A stretch of DNA of 34,263 nt from Solobacterium sp. (GCA_024680365.1 JAILCN010000216.1:1-34263); one strand, 5' to 3'; positions 9,299-18,271 are shown, numbered from the stretch's first letter. Notes: generated from the letters alone by a model not told the origin. Numbers and translations: made by a program.

Positions 9299-10573
9299 TC
9301 AGATCTGTTCCAGGGCCTGCTTCAGGTCGTCAATAATATCGTCAATATTTTCAATGCCGACAGAGAGACGGATCATATCCGGTCCGACGCCTGCCGCGAC
9401 AAGCTCTTCATCACTCATCTGTCTGTGAGTGGAGGAAGCCGGATGCAGGACGCATGTATGCGCGTCAGCGACGTGTGTCGCGATCATCGCGACCTTCAGA
9501 TGCGCCATGAACTTCTCGGCAGCCTTTCTGCCGCCCCTGACGCTGAAGGAGATGACGCCGCAGGTTCCGTCCGGCATATACTTCTTCGCTCTTTCGTAAT
9601 ACTTATCCGTCGGAAGACCCGGATAGGTGACGCTCTTTACCTTTTCATGGGCAGCCAGGAATTCAGCTGCCTTCTGGGCATTGGAGCAGTGTCTCGGCAT
9701 TCTGACAGCCAGGGATTCCAGACCAAGGTTGAGCAGGAACGCGTTCATCGGCGCCTGGATCGAACCGAGGTCGCGCATCAGCTGGGCTGTTGCCTTGGTA
9801 ATGAAAGCGCCGCCCATGCCGAACTTCTCAGCATATGTGATGCCGTGATAGGACTCATCCGGTGTTGTCAGGCCCGGAAACTTGTCCGCGTGCGCCATCC
9901 AGTCAAATTTGCCGGAATCAACGATGCAGCCGCCGACAGCAGCGTCGTGGCCGTCCATATATTTCGTTGTGGAATGCGTAACGATGTCAGCACCCCATTC
10001 GATCGGCCGGCAGTTGATCGGCGTTGCGAATGTATTGTCAACGATCAGCGGCACACCATGCGCATGCGCAGCTTTCGCGAAACGTTCGATATCAAATACG
10101 ATCAGCGCCGGATTGGCGATCGTTTCACCGAAGACACACTTTGTATTCGGTTTGAACGCAGCTTCCAGCTCTTCATCCGAGCAGTCCGGATCCAGGAATG
10201 TGAAATCAATTCCCATGCGTCTCATCGTGACGTTGAACAGATTGTAGCTTCCTCCGTAGATCGCGGAAGACGCGATGACGTGATCACCGCAGCCTGCCAG
10301 GTTGAAGACCGAGAAGAATGTAGCAGCCTGTCCCGAACTTGTAAGCATGCCTGCCGTGCCGCCTTCCAGCGCTGCGATCTTGGCTGCTACATAGTCGTTT
10401 GTAGGATTCTGAAGACGTGTATAGAAATACCCTTCCGCTTCCAGATCAAAGAGCTTGCCCATGTCTTCACTCGTGTCATACTTGAACGTTGTGCTCTGAA
10501 TGATCGGGATCATTCTGGGATCACCGTTGCCGGGTGCGTATCCGGCCTGAATGCATTTCGTTTCTTTCTTCAT
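9299..10573 (-). CDS. metY: O-acetylhomoserine aminocarboxypropyltransferase/sulfhydrylase
   Basis: PLP-dependent Cys/Met metabolism family: YTRLQNPTNDYVAAKIAALEGG, VDNTFATPINCRPIEWGADIVTHSTTKYMDGH. Confidence 0.93.
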   Translation of the reverse strand: MKKETKCIQAGYAPGNGDPRMIPIIQSTTFKYDTSEDMGKLFDLEAEGYFYTRLQNPTNDYVAAKIAALEGGTAGMLTSSGQAATFFSVFNLAGCGDHVIASSAIYGGSYNLFNVTMRRMGIDFTFLDPDCSDEELEAAFKPNTKCVFGETIANPALIVFDIERFAKAAHAHGVPLIVDNTFATPINCRPIEWGADIVTHSTTKYMDGHDAAVGGCIVDSGKFDWMAHADKFPGLTTPDESYHGITYAEKFGMGGAFITKATAQLMRDLGSIQAPMNAFLLNLGLESLAVRMPRHCSNAQKAAEFLAAHEKVKSVTYPGLPTDKYYERAKKYMPDGTCGVISFSVRGGRKAAEKFMAHLKVAMIATHVADAHTCVLHPASSTHRQMSDEELVAAGVGPDMIRLSVGIENIDDIIDDLKQALEQI

Positions 10574-10637
10574 AATTCATCCTGTCTTTCTGTATTGATT
10601 GTTACGAATTATACCACGTTCTGCATAATTTTATATA

Positions 10638-10666
10638 TTGCATTTCCGCAACTCAAAACGTATAAT
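10638..10666 (+). promoter_or_regulatory. Promoter of the tRNA-Cys/tRNA-Leu unit
   Basis: TTGCAT (10638-10643), 17-nt spacer, TATAAT (10661-10666), about 20 bp upstream of tRNA-Cys. Confidence 0.8.
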
Positions 10667-10686
10667 ATGAAAGCACGGTTTCAAAG

Positions 10687-10760
10687 GGTGCCTTAGCCAA
10701 GTGGTAAGGCAACAGACTGCAACTCTGTGATCGCCGGTTCGACCCCGGCAGGCACCTCCA
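10687..10760 (+). tRNA. tRNA-Cys (GCA)
   Basis: Cloverleaf: acceptor GGTGCCT/AGGCACC, anticodon arm ACAGA-CTGCAAC-TCTGT, T-arm GCCGGTTCGACCCCGGC, encoded CCA. Confidence 0.96.
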
Positions 10761-10768
10761 TTTTTACT

Positions 10769-10855
10769 GGGGATGTGGCGGAATCGGCAGACGCAACGGA
10801 CTTAAAATCCGTTGGTGGAAACACCGTACGGGTTCAAGTCCCGTCATCCCCACCA
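10769..10855 (+). tRNA. tRNA-Leu (TAA)
   Basis: Class II tRNA with long variable arm: acceptor GGGGATG/CATCCCC, anticodon arm ACGGA-CTTAAAA-TCCGT, T-arm GGGTTCAAGTCCC, encoded CCA. Confidence 0.96.
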
Positions 10856-10862
10856 TCCCATG

Positions 10863-10891
10863 AAAAGCTTCCTGGCAACAGGACTTTTTTT
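10863..10891 (+). terminator. Terminator of the tRNA unit
   Basis: AAAAG-CT-TCCTG-GCAA-CAGGA-CTTTTTTT hairpin with GNRA loop and T tract. Confidence 0.65.
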
Positions 10892-10930
10892 GGTTTCAGG
10901 GCTCTGCCTGTTTCCTGTTATAATACTTGC

Positions 10931-11494
10931 ATGTCAAACGAACTGAGAATGTCTGCCCTGCCTGAAAACACCGAAGAACTGAGCGCTGTCCGCAGACTGT
11001 ATGACAGCAGTTTTCCGGATGATGAACGGATCCCCTGGAACATGCTGCTGAAGCTGCAGAACGAATACAGGGTCCTGAACGTCTGGCACATGGATCACAC
11101 ACTGGCCGGCTTCACCTGTCTGTTTCTGTATCACGATATTGTCTATCTGAGCTATCTTGCGGTGCCTGAAGCGATGCGGGATCACGGGATCGGGACAAGG
11201 ATCCTCACAATGCTCAGAAAAGTCTTTCCTGAGCAGACGATCGTGATCGACATCGAGGAGCTGCAGAGAGACGCAGAGAACTATGAAGAACGTGTCCGGC
11301 GCAGAAACTTCTATCTCCGCTGCGGCTTTGAGACTTCTCATATCGGCTATCATTACTACCACGTCAGCTATGAACTGCTGTGCTGCGGAGGTATGATCAG
11401 CGCCGAAGACTTCCGTGATCTCCTTCTGTTTCACTGGGGACCGCGCGCATCATCCGCAAGATTCTATGCGCTGGAAGGCATTTCGTCCGAATAA
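10931..11494 (+). CDS. GNAT family N-acetyltransferase
   Basis: Start at 10931 (MSNELRMSALPENTEE); the longer ORF start at 10727 lies in the tRNAs. LSYLAVPEAMRDHGIGTRIL and RRNFYLRCGFE are GNAT-like. Confidence 0.85.
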   Translation: MSNELRMSALPENTEELSAVRRLYDSSFPDDERIPWNMLLKLQNEYRVLNVWHMDHTLAGFTCLFLYHDIVYLSYLAVPEAMRDHGIGTRILTMLRKVFPEQTIVIDIEELQRDAENYEERVRRRNFYLRCGFETSHIGYHYYHVSYELLCCGGMISAEDFRDLLLFHWGPRASSARFYALEGISSE

Positions 11495-11553
11495 TTACTG
11501 TTTTTTTCAGACTAACGATACTGTTTATTCTATTCTGAAAGACTGCTTCACAG

Positions 11554-11593
11554 AAAAAAGCCTTATGTCCGTTATGAGACACAAGGCTTTTTT
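11554..11593. terminator. Bidirectional terminator between convergent genes
   Basis: AAAAAAGCCTT ... AAGGCTTTTTT inverted repeat, A/T tracts on both sides. Confidence 0.8.
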
Positions 11594-11596
11594 CGT

Positions 11597-12178
11597 TCAG
11601 AAGTATTCTCTTTTCAGGATCTTTACCGGACTGCCGCAGAGAAGCTCTTCATACTCAGCGGGGCTGTGATGGTCTTTCCAGTACTGTTCCGCGAACCTCG
11701 CAGCACGCCGTACGTCGTTATGTTCCAGCGAGCGGTACGCTTCATCAAAATACCGGATGTCATAAGAGAACAGGCTGTTCTCTTCCGTTTCGCATGCCAG
11801 AAGATACAGATCTTCCTTTTTTATTCCGGCAGGCCGGATCCAGTCTTCTTCTGCCATCCGCACAGCGGTTTCTTTCGTACGGCAGAGGTAAACGCAGTTC
11901 AGACGGCTGACAGAAGGAACTTCCTTCAGCTTCTGCCGCACTGCTTCAAAGACTGCCTCCGCTGCCCACTTGTCCGGATTGGGTGTATCTGCGTATGAGA
12001 CTGTGCTGTAGTCGAAACCGATCAGCTTTGTTCGCTCTGATTCCAGATGACGGATCATCAGCTGTTCAGAGCGCCTCAGGATCTCAAGATACGGGAGCGC
12101 CCTGTTCTTGTTTTTGTGGTGATCCGGAAGGAGAAACTCCCCTTCCGGACGATATATCGTGTAATGCCAGCAGTGCAT
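11597..12178 (-). CDS. Hypothetical protein, DUF2441/ADP-ribosyltransferase-like (tentative), coupled to potD
   Basis: 193-aa ORF; start codon overlaps the potD stop (TGATG). N-terminal HYTIYRPEG and C-terminal AARFAEQYWKDHHSPAEYEELLCGSPVKILKRE resemble DUF2441 from memory. Confidence 0.6.
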   Translation of the reverse strand: MHCWHYTIYRPEGEFLLPDHHKNKNRALPYLEILRRSEQLMIRHLESERTKLIGFDYSTVSYADTPNPDKWAAEAVFEAVRQKLKEVPSVSRLNCVYLCRTKETAVRMAEEDWIRPAGIKKEDLYLLACETEENSLFSYDIRYFDEAYRSLEHNDVRRAARFAEQYWKDHHSPAEYEELLCGSPVKILKREYF

Positions 12179-13278
12179 CAGTTCAGCTTGACTTTGTTCC
12201 AGAGGTCAGACAGCTGTCTCTTCAGTTCCGGGTTGTAGTGGAATACTTCATCCTTGGCGCCGTCTGTACGAGGTGTGTATGCAGGATCCTCGAAGTATGT
12301 GCCGCCTTCGCCGCTGAGCTTCTTGACAACGTTTACGTTGACAGATGTGTATCCGACATAATCAGAGTTTGCATACTGGACTTCTTCACTGAGCATTTCG
12401 TTGATCCACGCGTGTGCCAGGCCTGTGCAGGAAGCGTTTGCCGGAATGACCATTGCGTCGACCCATTTGTTTGTTCCCTGATCCGGTTCGATCCAGCCCA
12501 TGCTTTCATTTTCGGAAAGAACGAAGGCAGCGTCGCCGGAGTACATGATCGCGATGTCCTTGTCGCCGTTGATCATGGAGTCGATGACTTCGTCTGTTAC
12601 ATATGCAGGATCCATTGTGTCGTTCATCTTCTTCAGCCATTCGTACGCTGCTGTGATCTCCTTGGAGTCACCTGTGTTCATGGAATAGCCAAGTGCCTTG
12701 AAAGCGATCATGAAGCCGTCACGCTGGGAATCATAGAAATAGATCTTTCCCTTGTAATCTGTGTTGTGGAGGATATCCCATCCTTCCTTCTTGATGGTTT
12801 CTTCATCAACATTCTCAGTGTTGTAAACAAGACCGACTGTTCCCCAGAAATACGGAGCGGAGTATTCTCCGGTCGGATCATATTCCTTTTCCATGGCCTT
12901 GACGACAGGATCGACGAGCGAGGTGTTCGGGATCTGGCTCTTGTCAAGCTTCTGAAGGAGGTTCTCCTGTGTCAGCTGTTCGATCATATAGTCCGAAGGA
13001 AGCAGAACATCATAGCTGGATCCGCCGAGGAGCTTTGTATACATCATTTCGTTGGAATCGAATGTGTCATAGTTGACCTTGGCGTTGAACTTCTTCTCAA
13101 AGTTGCCGATGACATTTTCGCCGATATATTCGCCCGGTGCGAAAACGTTCAGAACATTGCAGCCGAATTTTTCCTTGGCATCAATTGTTTCTTCCGGCTC
13201 TTTGCCTCCGCTGGAGCATCCTGCCATTGTGATCATGGCAGCTGCGAGAATGATTTTTTCAGATTTTTTCCAGAACAT
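12178..13278 (-). CDS. potD: Spermidine/putrescine ABC transporter substrate-binding lipoprotein
   Basis: Lipobox MITMAGCSS; LNVFAPGEYIGENVIGNFEKKF; YDVLLPSDYMIEQL; GTVGLVYNTENV. Confidence 0.93.
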   Translation of the reverse strand: MFWKKSEKIILAAAMITMAGCSSGGKEPEETIDAKEKFGCNVLNVFAPGEYIGENVIGNFEKKFNAKVNYDTFDSNEMMYTKLLGGSSYDVLLPSDYMIEQLTQENLLQKLDKSQIPNTSLVDPVVKAMEKEYDPTGEYSAPYFWGTVGLVYNTENVDEETIKKEGWDILHNTDYKGKIYFYDSQRDGFMIAFKALGYSMNTGDSKEITAAYEWLKKMNDTMDPAYVTDEVIDSMINGDKDIAIMYSGDAAFVLSENESMGWIEPDQGTNKWVDAMVIPANASCTGLAHAWINEMLSEEVQYANSDYVGYTSVNVNVVKKLSGEGGTYFEDPAYTPRTDGAKDEVFHYNPELKRQLSDLWNKVKLN

Positions 13279-14071
13279 TGTTTTTTTCCTTCCTTCTTTC
13301 TTTGATCACAGGTACGACATTCACGATGATCAGTACCGCGGTAACAACATAGACAATGATTGCGGACAGCGCGTTGATCGTCGGATTGACTCTCTTGACG
13401 CTGGAGTAGACATAGATCGAGATGTTGGATACGCCCGGGCCGGTCGTGAACATGGAGATGACGAAGTCATCGAATGACATGGAGAACGCGACCAGTGCGC
13501 CGGCGACGATCCCCTCTTTGATCTGGGGAATGATGACCTTGGTCATTGCCTGCAGAGGCGTGCAGCCAAGATCGAGCGCCGCTTCGGCGATGTTGGGATC
13601 AAGACGTCTCAGACGCGGCATGACCGAGAGGATCACATACGGGATACAGAAGGCAATGTGTGCCATCAGCATCGTATAGAAGCCGGTCCTGATGCGCAGA
13701 GATGTGAAGAACAGCATGAATCCGATCGCTGTGACGATCTCCGGATTCAGCATCGGCAGGTTGTTGACCTGGTTGACGAATTCGCGCACGACGCGGTTGG
13801 ACTTGGAAAGACCGATCGCTGTGATCGTTCCGACGATCGTGGATACGATCGTAGCGATGACCGCGCAGAGCACTGTATACCAGATCGCTTCCATGATCGA
13901 ACGGTTGGCGAACATGGATTCATACCACTTCAGGGAGAAGCCGGTAAAGTGTGAAAGCGATTTGGATGCGTTGAAGCTGAAGAACACGACGTAGATGATC
14001 GGCACATAGAAGAATGCCAGCATGACCGCGAGCCAGATCTTGCTGAATAAACTGCTTTTATTCTTTTCCAT
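13259..14071 (-). CDS. potC: Spermidine/putrescine ABC transporter permease
   Basis: EAALDLGCTPLQAMTKVIIPQIKEGIVAGALVAFSMSFDDFVISMF, a PotC permease EAA motif. Confidence 0.93.
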   Translation of the reverse strand: MEKNKSSLFSKIWLAVMLAFFYVPIIYVVFFSFNASKSLSHFTGFSLKWYESMFANRSIMEAIWYTVLCAVIATIVSTIVGTITAIGLSKSNRVVREFVNQVNNLPMLNPEIVTAIGFMLFFTSLRIRTGFYTMLMAHIAFCIPYVILSVMPRLRRLDPNIAEAALDLGCTPLQAMTKVIIPQIKEGIVAGALVAFSMSFDDFVISMFTTGPGVSNISIYVYSSVKRVNPTINALSAIIVYVVTAVLIIVNVVPVIKERRKEKNNVLEKI

Positions 14072-14853
14072 CAGTCTGCCTCCTTCGGTTCCCGGTCAAG
14101 CTTTCTCGTGATATACATGGAGATCAGGATAATGATCGCCATGATCAGGGAGATCGCCGATCCGAAGTTCCAGTCACCGGTTGAAACGAAATAATCTTCG
14201 ATCAGGTTACCGATCAGAACATACTGGCCGCCGCCGAGCAGCTTCGGGATAAAGAAGCTTGATACCGCCGGCAGGAAGACGAGCGTGATCCCGGAGACGA
14301 CGCCGGACAGCGACAGCGGCAGCGTTACCTTGAGGAATGTCTGCACGTCGTTGGCGCCGAGGTCGTTCGCGGCAATCAGAAGATTCTTGTCGATCTTGGA
14401 TAATGACGTATAGATCTGCAGGATCATGAACGGCAGGAAGTTGTACACCATGCCGACGTAGACATTGAACTCACCGGATGTGCCGAGCCAGGTCAGGATG
14501 CCCTTCCATGCGTAGGTGCGCACGAGCATGTTGATCCAGGTCGGCAGCGTCATCAGAAGCACCATCAGCGCGGCGCTGTTGGGCTTCTGGGAAGCCATGA
14601 AGTATGCGGTCGGATAGCCGACGGCGATGCAGAACACTGTCGTCACAAATGCCATCTTCAGACTCCGCCAGAGAACGCCGGGGAAGATATCGTCGCTCAG
14701 AAAGCGGAGGAAGTTGTTCAGTGTGAACTGCAGCGTCAGGACATCATTGCCCTTTACCGTAAACGCGTAGAGAACGATCATCAGCATCGGAACAATGATC
14801 ATGATGATCATCCACAGCACGTACGGATAGATGAGTTTGCTGAAGTTCTTCAT
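14071..14853 (-). CDS. potB: Spermidine/putrescine ABC transporter permease
   Basis: LIAANDLGANDVQTFLKVTLPLSLSGVVSGITLVFLPAVSSFFIPKLLGG, a PotB permease motif. Confidence 0.93.
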   Translation of the reverse strand: MKNFSKLIYPYVLWMIIMIIVPMLMIVLYAFTVKGNDVLTLQFTLNNFLRFLSDDIFPGVLWRSLKMAFVTTVFCIAVGYPTAYFMASQKPNSAALMVLLMTLPTWINMLVRTYAWKGILTWLGTSGEFNVYVGMVYNFLPFMILQIYTSLSKIDKNLLIAANDLGANDVQTFLKVTLPLSLSGVVSGITLVFLPAVSSFFIPKLLGGGQYVLIGNLIEDYFVSTGDWNFGSAISLIMAIIILISMYITRKLDREPKEAD

Positions 14854-14857
14854 CTCA

Positions 14858-16423
14858 TTACACCATCTTTCTCATGACATGAATGTCTTCCGGATTCCAA
14901 TGCAGACCGATCCGTTCGCCTTCTTCGATCCTGTCAGTTGTTTCCAGCTTGATCTCGCGTCCCTGCGTGGAGAATGTGACCGGATAGTCACCTTCCGTGA
15001 TGTTCTCATCATCGAAGTCATATTTGACATCCCAGATCTCTACTCTGGAATTGTCTTCCATATTCCATGCATAGGCATCCGCCCATCTGATCAGATCTGT
15101 ATCCAGCGCAAGTGATTCTCTGATCTCATCCGCTGTCTTGTAGAAATCGAATGCCTGGATGCCTTCCTCGTTGGAAGCGTCCTCAACGACTGCCGGCTTG
15201 ACGACATTGATGTTGATGCGGATCATCGTACCCTTGTCTGTCGAGAATGTGCACGGATAGGTGCCGACTTCCGGCTTCAGGCTGTATTCGATCTTTGTCA
15301 GCGACACATCTTCATCAGCTGTATTCCAAGCCTGGGCGTTGGCACGGGCAATGACTTCGGTATCCGTCAGTGTTTCAACGTCCTCAAGGTCCATATAGAA
15401 CGATGATGCGCTGATCTTCTCTCCTGCTTCAGGATTTTCGATATCATGGCTCTTTGTGACATGCATCGTAACCGTCTTGGATGTACCGGAGCTTGTTTCA
15501 ACGATGACTTCGTAATGAACGCCCTTGAAGAGAACAGATTTCACTTCGCCGTTGAGCAGTCCCTTGTTTCTCGGAACGATATCAACGTCTTCCGGACGGA
15601 TCACGATATCGACCGGTTCATTCTCGTGGAAGCCCTTGTCAGCGCAGACATAATCCACGTCATCGAAGGAGACCAGGTTGTCTTTCTTCATGATTCCGTC
15701 AATGATATTGGAATCGCCGATGAATCTTGCGCAGTATTCATTGACAGGTTCATTGTATACGTCCGTCGGCGAACCGATCTGTTCGATCTCGCCGTCTTTC
15801 ATGATGACGATCTTGTCAGACATCGTCAGCGCTTCTTCCTGGTCGTGGGTAACAAAGATGAAGGTGATGCCGACTTCACGCTGGATCTCTTTCAGTTCCA
15901 GCTGCATTTCTTTTCTCAGGTTCTTGTCAAGAGCGGACAGGGATTCATCAAGCAGAAGGACCTTCGGCTCGTTGACCAGCGCTCTGGCAATGGCGACACG
16001 CTGCTGCTGGCCGCCGGACATCTTGGTAACGTCGCGGTGTTCAAAGCCTTCCAGACCGACAAGTGAGATCATTCTGCTGACCTTCTGGTCAATGATGTCT
16101 TTCGGCATCTTCTTGATCTTCAGACCGAACGCGATGTTGTCGTAAACATCGAGATGCGGGAACAGTGCGTAATGCTGGAACACCGTGTTGACATCCCTCT
16201 TGTACGCGGGAACGGTCGCGATATCCTCGCCGTCCATAATGACATGGCCTTCTGTCGGCTCCAGGAAGCCGGCAATGATCCTCAGCAGTGTGGTCTTACC
16301 GCAGCCGGAGGGTCCGAGAAGCGTAACAAATTCATTTTCATAGATGTCCAGAGAGATCCCCTTCAGGACGACCTGTTTGTCAAATGTCTTGACAACGTTT
16401 TTTACTTCAATCAGCTTTCTCAT
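14858..16423 (-). CDS. potA: Spermidine/putrescine ABC transporter ATPase with an inserted two-repeat module in the TOBE region
   Basis: Walker [10 protein letters not shown], signature MSGGQQQR, Walker [13 protein letters not shown]. At 521 aa it is longer than usual PotA. Confidence 0.93.
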   Translation of the reverse strand: MRKLIEVKNVVKTFDKQVVLKGISLDIYENEFVTLLGPSGCGKTTLLRIIAGFLEPTEGHVIMDGEDIATVPAYKRDVNTVFQHYALFPHLDVYDNIAFGLKIKKMPKDIIDQKVSRMISLVGLEGFEHRDVTKMSGGQQQRVAIARALVNEPKVLLLDESLSALDKNLRKEMQLELKEIQREVGITFIFVTHDQEEALTMSDKIVIMKDGEIEQIGSPTDVYNEPVNEYCARFIGDSNIIDGIMKKDNLVSFDDVDYVCADKGFHENEPVDIVIRPEDVDIVPRNKGLLNGEVKSVLFKGVHYEVIVETSSGTSKTVTMHVTKSHDIENPEAGEKISASSFYMDLEDVETLTDTEVIARANAQAWNTADEDVSLTKIEYSLKPEVGTYPCTFSTDKGTMIRININVVKPAVVEDASNEEGIQAFDFYKTADEIRESLALDTDLIRWADAYAWNMEDNSRVEIWDVKYDFDDENITEGDYPVTFSTQGREIKLETTDRIEEGERIGLHWNPEDIHVMRKMV

Positions 16424-16438
16424 TTTTACTCTCCCTTA

Positions 16439-16981
16439 TCAGAAAACCGGCGGAGTGCTGATCCACAGCACCGAAGCCTTTGCGGTACCTTTGTTGACCA
16501 GGTAATGGGCTTCATTACCACGGATGTAGAACGTCTCTCCTTTTCGTACCGTTACCCCTTTTTTATCTGCGGTATTCACGAGACTGATGCGGCCGTTCAT
16601 CACATAGCCGAACTCTTCCCCTTCATGCGGTTCGATCTCCCGCGATGCTCCGCCCGGTTCAAGTTCCAGGATGATCGGTTCCATCCTGTTCTTCTGGGCA
16701 TTGGGGACGATCCAGCGGATCGTGAAATCATCCTGCTCATCCACGAAGATGTCTTCTGCTGTAAACACGACCTTTTCCGTGCTCACTTCGGCGAAGAACC
16801 CGGACATCGTCACTCCCAGCGCTTCGGCAATATCCTCAAGCGTCTGCAGTGACGGCGATGTGAGATTTCTTTCCAGCTGGGAAAGGAATCCTTTTGTCAG
16901 TTCCGTTCTGGAAGCAAGTTCTTCCAGCGTCAGGCCGTTCTGGACCCGCAGCTGTCTGATTCTGTGACCGATGTCAAACAT
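16439..16981 (-). CDS. XRE-family HTH regulator with C-terminal cupin domain (PuuR-like)
   Basis: IRQLRVQNGLTLEELASRTELTKGFLSQLERNLTSPSLQTLEDIAEALG plus cupin EPHEGEEFGYVMNGRISL; first gene ahead of potABCD. Confidence 0.92.
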   Translation of the reverse strand: MFDIGHRIRQLRVQNGLTLEELASRTELTKGFLSQLERNLTSPSLQTLEDIAEALGVTMSGFFAEVSTEKVVFTAEDIFVDEQDDFTIRWIVPNAQKNRMEPIILELEPGGASREIEPHEGEEFGYVMNGRISLVNTADKKGVTVRKGETFYIRGNEAHYLVNKGTAKASVLWISTPPVF

Positions 16982-17000
16982 TTCATCACCCGCTTTCGTT

Positions 17001-17017
17001 GTTTACTATTAGTAAAC
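17001..17017. promoter_or_regulatory. Operator candidate O1: GTTTACTATTAGTAAAC
   Basis: Perfect 17-bp inverted repeat in the 5' leader of the XRE-pot operon. Confidence 0.7.
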
Positions 17018-17046
17018 TTAATCTTTGTGATTATTAAACCAATACA

Positions 17047-17074
17047 ATTATACAGAAACAGCACCTGAATGCAA
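17047..17074 (-). promoter_or_regulatory. Candidate promoter of the XRE-potABCD operon
   Basis: Minus strand TTGCAT (17069-17074), 16-nt spacer, TATAAT (17047-17052). Confidence 0.7.
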
Positions 17075-17093
17075 TACTGTAAATAAACTTTTT

Positions 17094-17110
17094 GTTTAGA
17101 AATTGTAAAC
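17094..17110. promoter_or_regulatory. Operator candidate O2: GTTTAGAAATTGTAAAC
   Basis: Same GTTTA-N7-TAAAC architecture and 17-bp length as O1, upstream of the promoter. Confidence 0.55.
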
Positions 17111-17119
17111 AAAACAAGC

Positions 17120-17145
17120 AAAAAAAAGACTTCCCGCAGGAAGTC
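17120..17145 (-). terminator. Terminator downstream of trxA
   Basis: Minus strand GACTTCC-TGCG-GGAAGTC-TTTTTTT. Confidence 0.85.
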
Positions 17146-17156
17146 CCTCGCAAACC

Positions 17157-17468
17157 TTATCGTGCTGCCTCTACAAGTCTGTACAGTGCTTCTTTCGGCT
17201 GGAAGCCCAGTGTATTGGCTGCCTGTTCGCCGTTCTTGAATGAGATCATCGTCGGGATCGACATGATTCCGTAGCGGCCTGCAACCTCCGGCAGATCATC
17301 AACATTCACCTTGATGAAGCAGACGTCTTTATTTTCATCTGCCAGCTGTTCAACAAGCGGTCCGACCATCTTGCAGGGTCCGCACCAGTCAGCGTAGAAA
17401 TCAACGAATACAGACGCATTGTCTTTCAGGATCTGATCATATTCTTCTTCAGTTTTTACAATATACAT
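17157..17468 (-). CDS. trxA: Thioredoxin
   Basis: VFVDFYADWCGPCKMVGPLVEQLA active site; 103 aa. Confidence 0.95.
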   Translation of the reverse strand: MYIVKTEEEYDQILKDNASVFVDFYADWCGPCKMVGPLVEQLADENKDVCFIKVNVDDLPEVAGRYGIMSIPTMISFKNGEQAANTLGFQPKEALYRLVEAAR

Positions 17469-17528
17469 AGTTGATTACCTCCTCGCATATTATGCCATAT
17501 TCATTTCTTCATTTGAAAGCGGAATGCT

Positions 17529-18254
17529 CTACAGCCTTGCGGCTGCCTCTTCATCCAGAATGACTGTCACATCATCGTGATCCTGCAGGATGCTGGCCGG
17601 GCATTCTTCTGTCTTCGGTCCTTTGATCATTCCGTATACGGCGTCTGCCTTGTTGCGGCCGGTAGCGATCACGATGATCTTCGCAGCTTTCATGATGCTG
17701 GCAAGACCCATCGTAATAGACTCCTTCGGAACAAGATCGATGTTGTCGTCAAAGAAGCGGGCATTATCCCGGCGTGTCTGTTCGGTCAGCTCCGCGATAT
17801 GTGTCAGACTGTCGAACGGTGTACCCGGCTCATTGAAGCCGATATGTCCGTCACTGCCGATGCCGAGGATCTGCAGCCCGATCTGGCGGACACTGAGTTC
17901 CTCTTCATACTTCCGGCATGACGCTTCCGGATCCGTGCCTGTTCCGTCAGGAAGATGCACATTCTCTTCCGGCATCTCGATCTGATCAAAGAGATTCTCA
18001 TGCATAAATGTCCAGTAAGACTGATCATGTTCCCTGGGCAGACCGATATATTCGTCCAGATTGTAGGTCGTGACATTGTCGTACGACGTTCCGTTGGCAT
18101 TGTGGTCAGCAATCATCTTCTTATACAGACCGATCGGACTGGAACCCGTCGCGAGGCCAAGCACCGGAGCTTCTTTCTTCAGTTCTTCCTTCATGATCCG
18201 GAATGCTTCGCTGCTGACTTTGTCATAGCTGTCAGTGATGATAATGTTGAACAT
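17529..18254 (-). CDS. nagB: Glucosamine-6-phosphate deaminase
   Basis: LGLATGSSPIGLYKKMI, YNLDEYIGL, GIGSDGHIGFNEPG; preferred start MFNIIITDSYDKV at 18254. Confidence 0.94.
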   Translation of the reverse strand: MFNIIITDSYDKVSSEAFRIMKEELKKEAPVLGLATGSSPIGLYKKMIADHNANGTSYDNVTTYNLDEYIGLPREHDQSYWTFMHENLFDQIEMPEENVHLPDGTGTDPEASCRKYEEELSVRQIGLQILGIGSDGHIGFNEPGTPFDSLTHIAELTEQTRRDNARFFDDNIDLVPKESITMGLASIMKAAKIIVIATGRNKADAVYGMIKGPKTEECPASILQDHDDVTVILDEEAAARL

Positions 18255-18271
18255 GAATGACCTCCTTCCGC

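Noticed and set aside
10574-10686. SAM riboswitch or T-box upstream of metY
   Set aside because: Only about 110 bp separate metY from tRNA-Cys, and much of that is the tRNA promoter; no recognizable SAM-I or T-box core.
9035-10696. 553-aa plus-strand ORF
   Set aside because: Antisense to metA and metY, which have clear family motifs; Arg/Cys/His-rich low-plausibility translation, a shadow ORF from codon bias.
10727-10930. N-terminal extension of the GNAT ORF
   Set aside because: The extension is translated from the two tRNA genes and the terminator; the start at 10931 fits the promoter and the family.
11983-13305. 440-aa plus-strand ORF
   Set aside because: Antisense to potD; Cys/Val-rich shadow translation.
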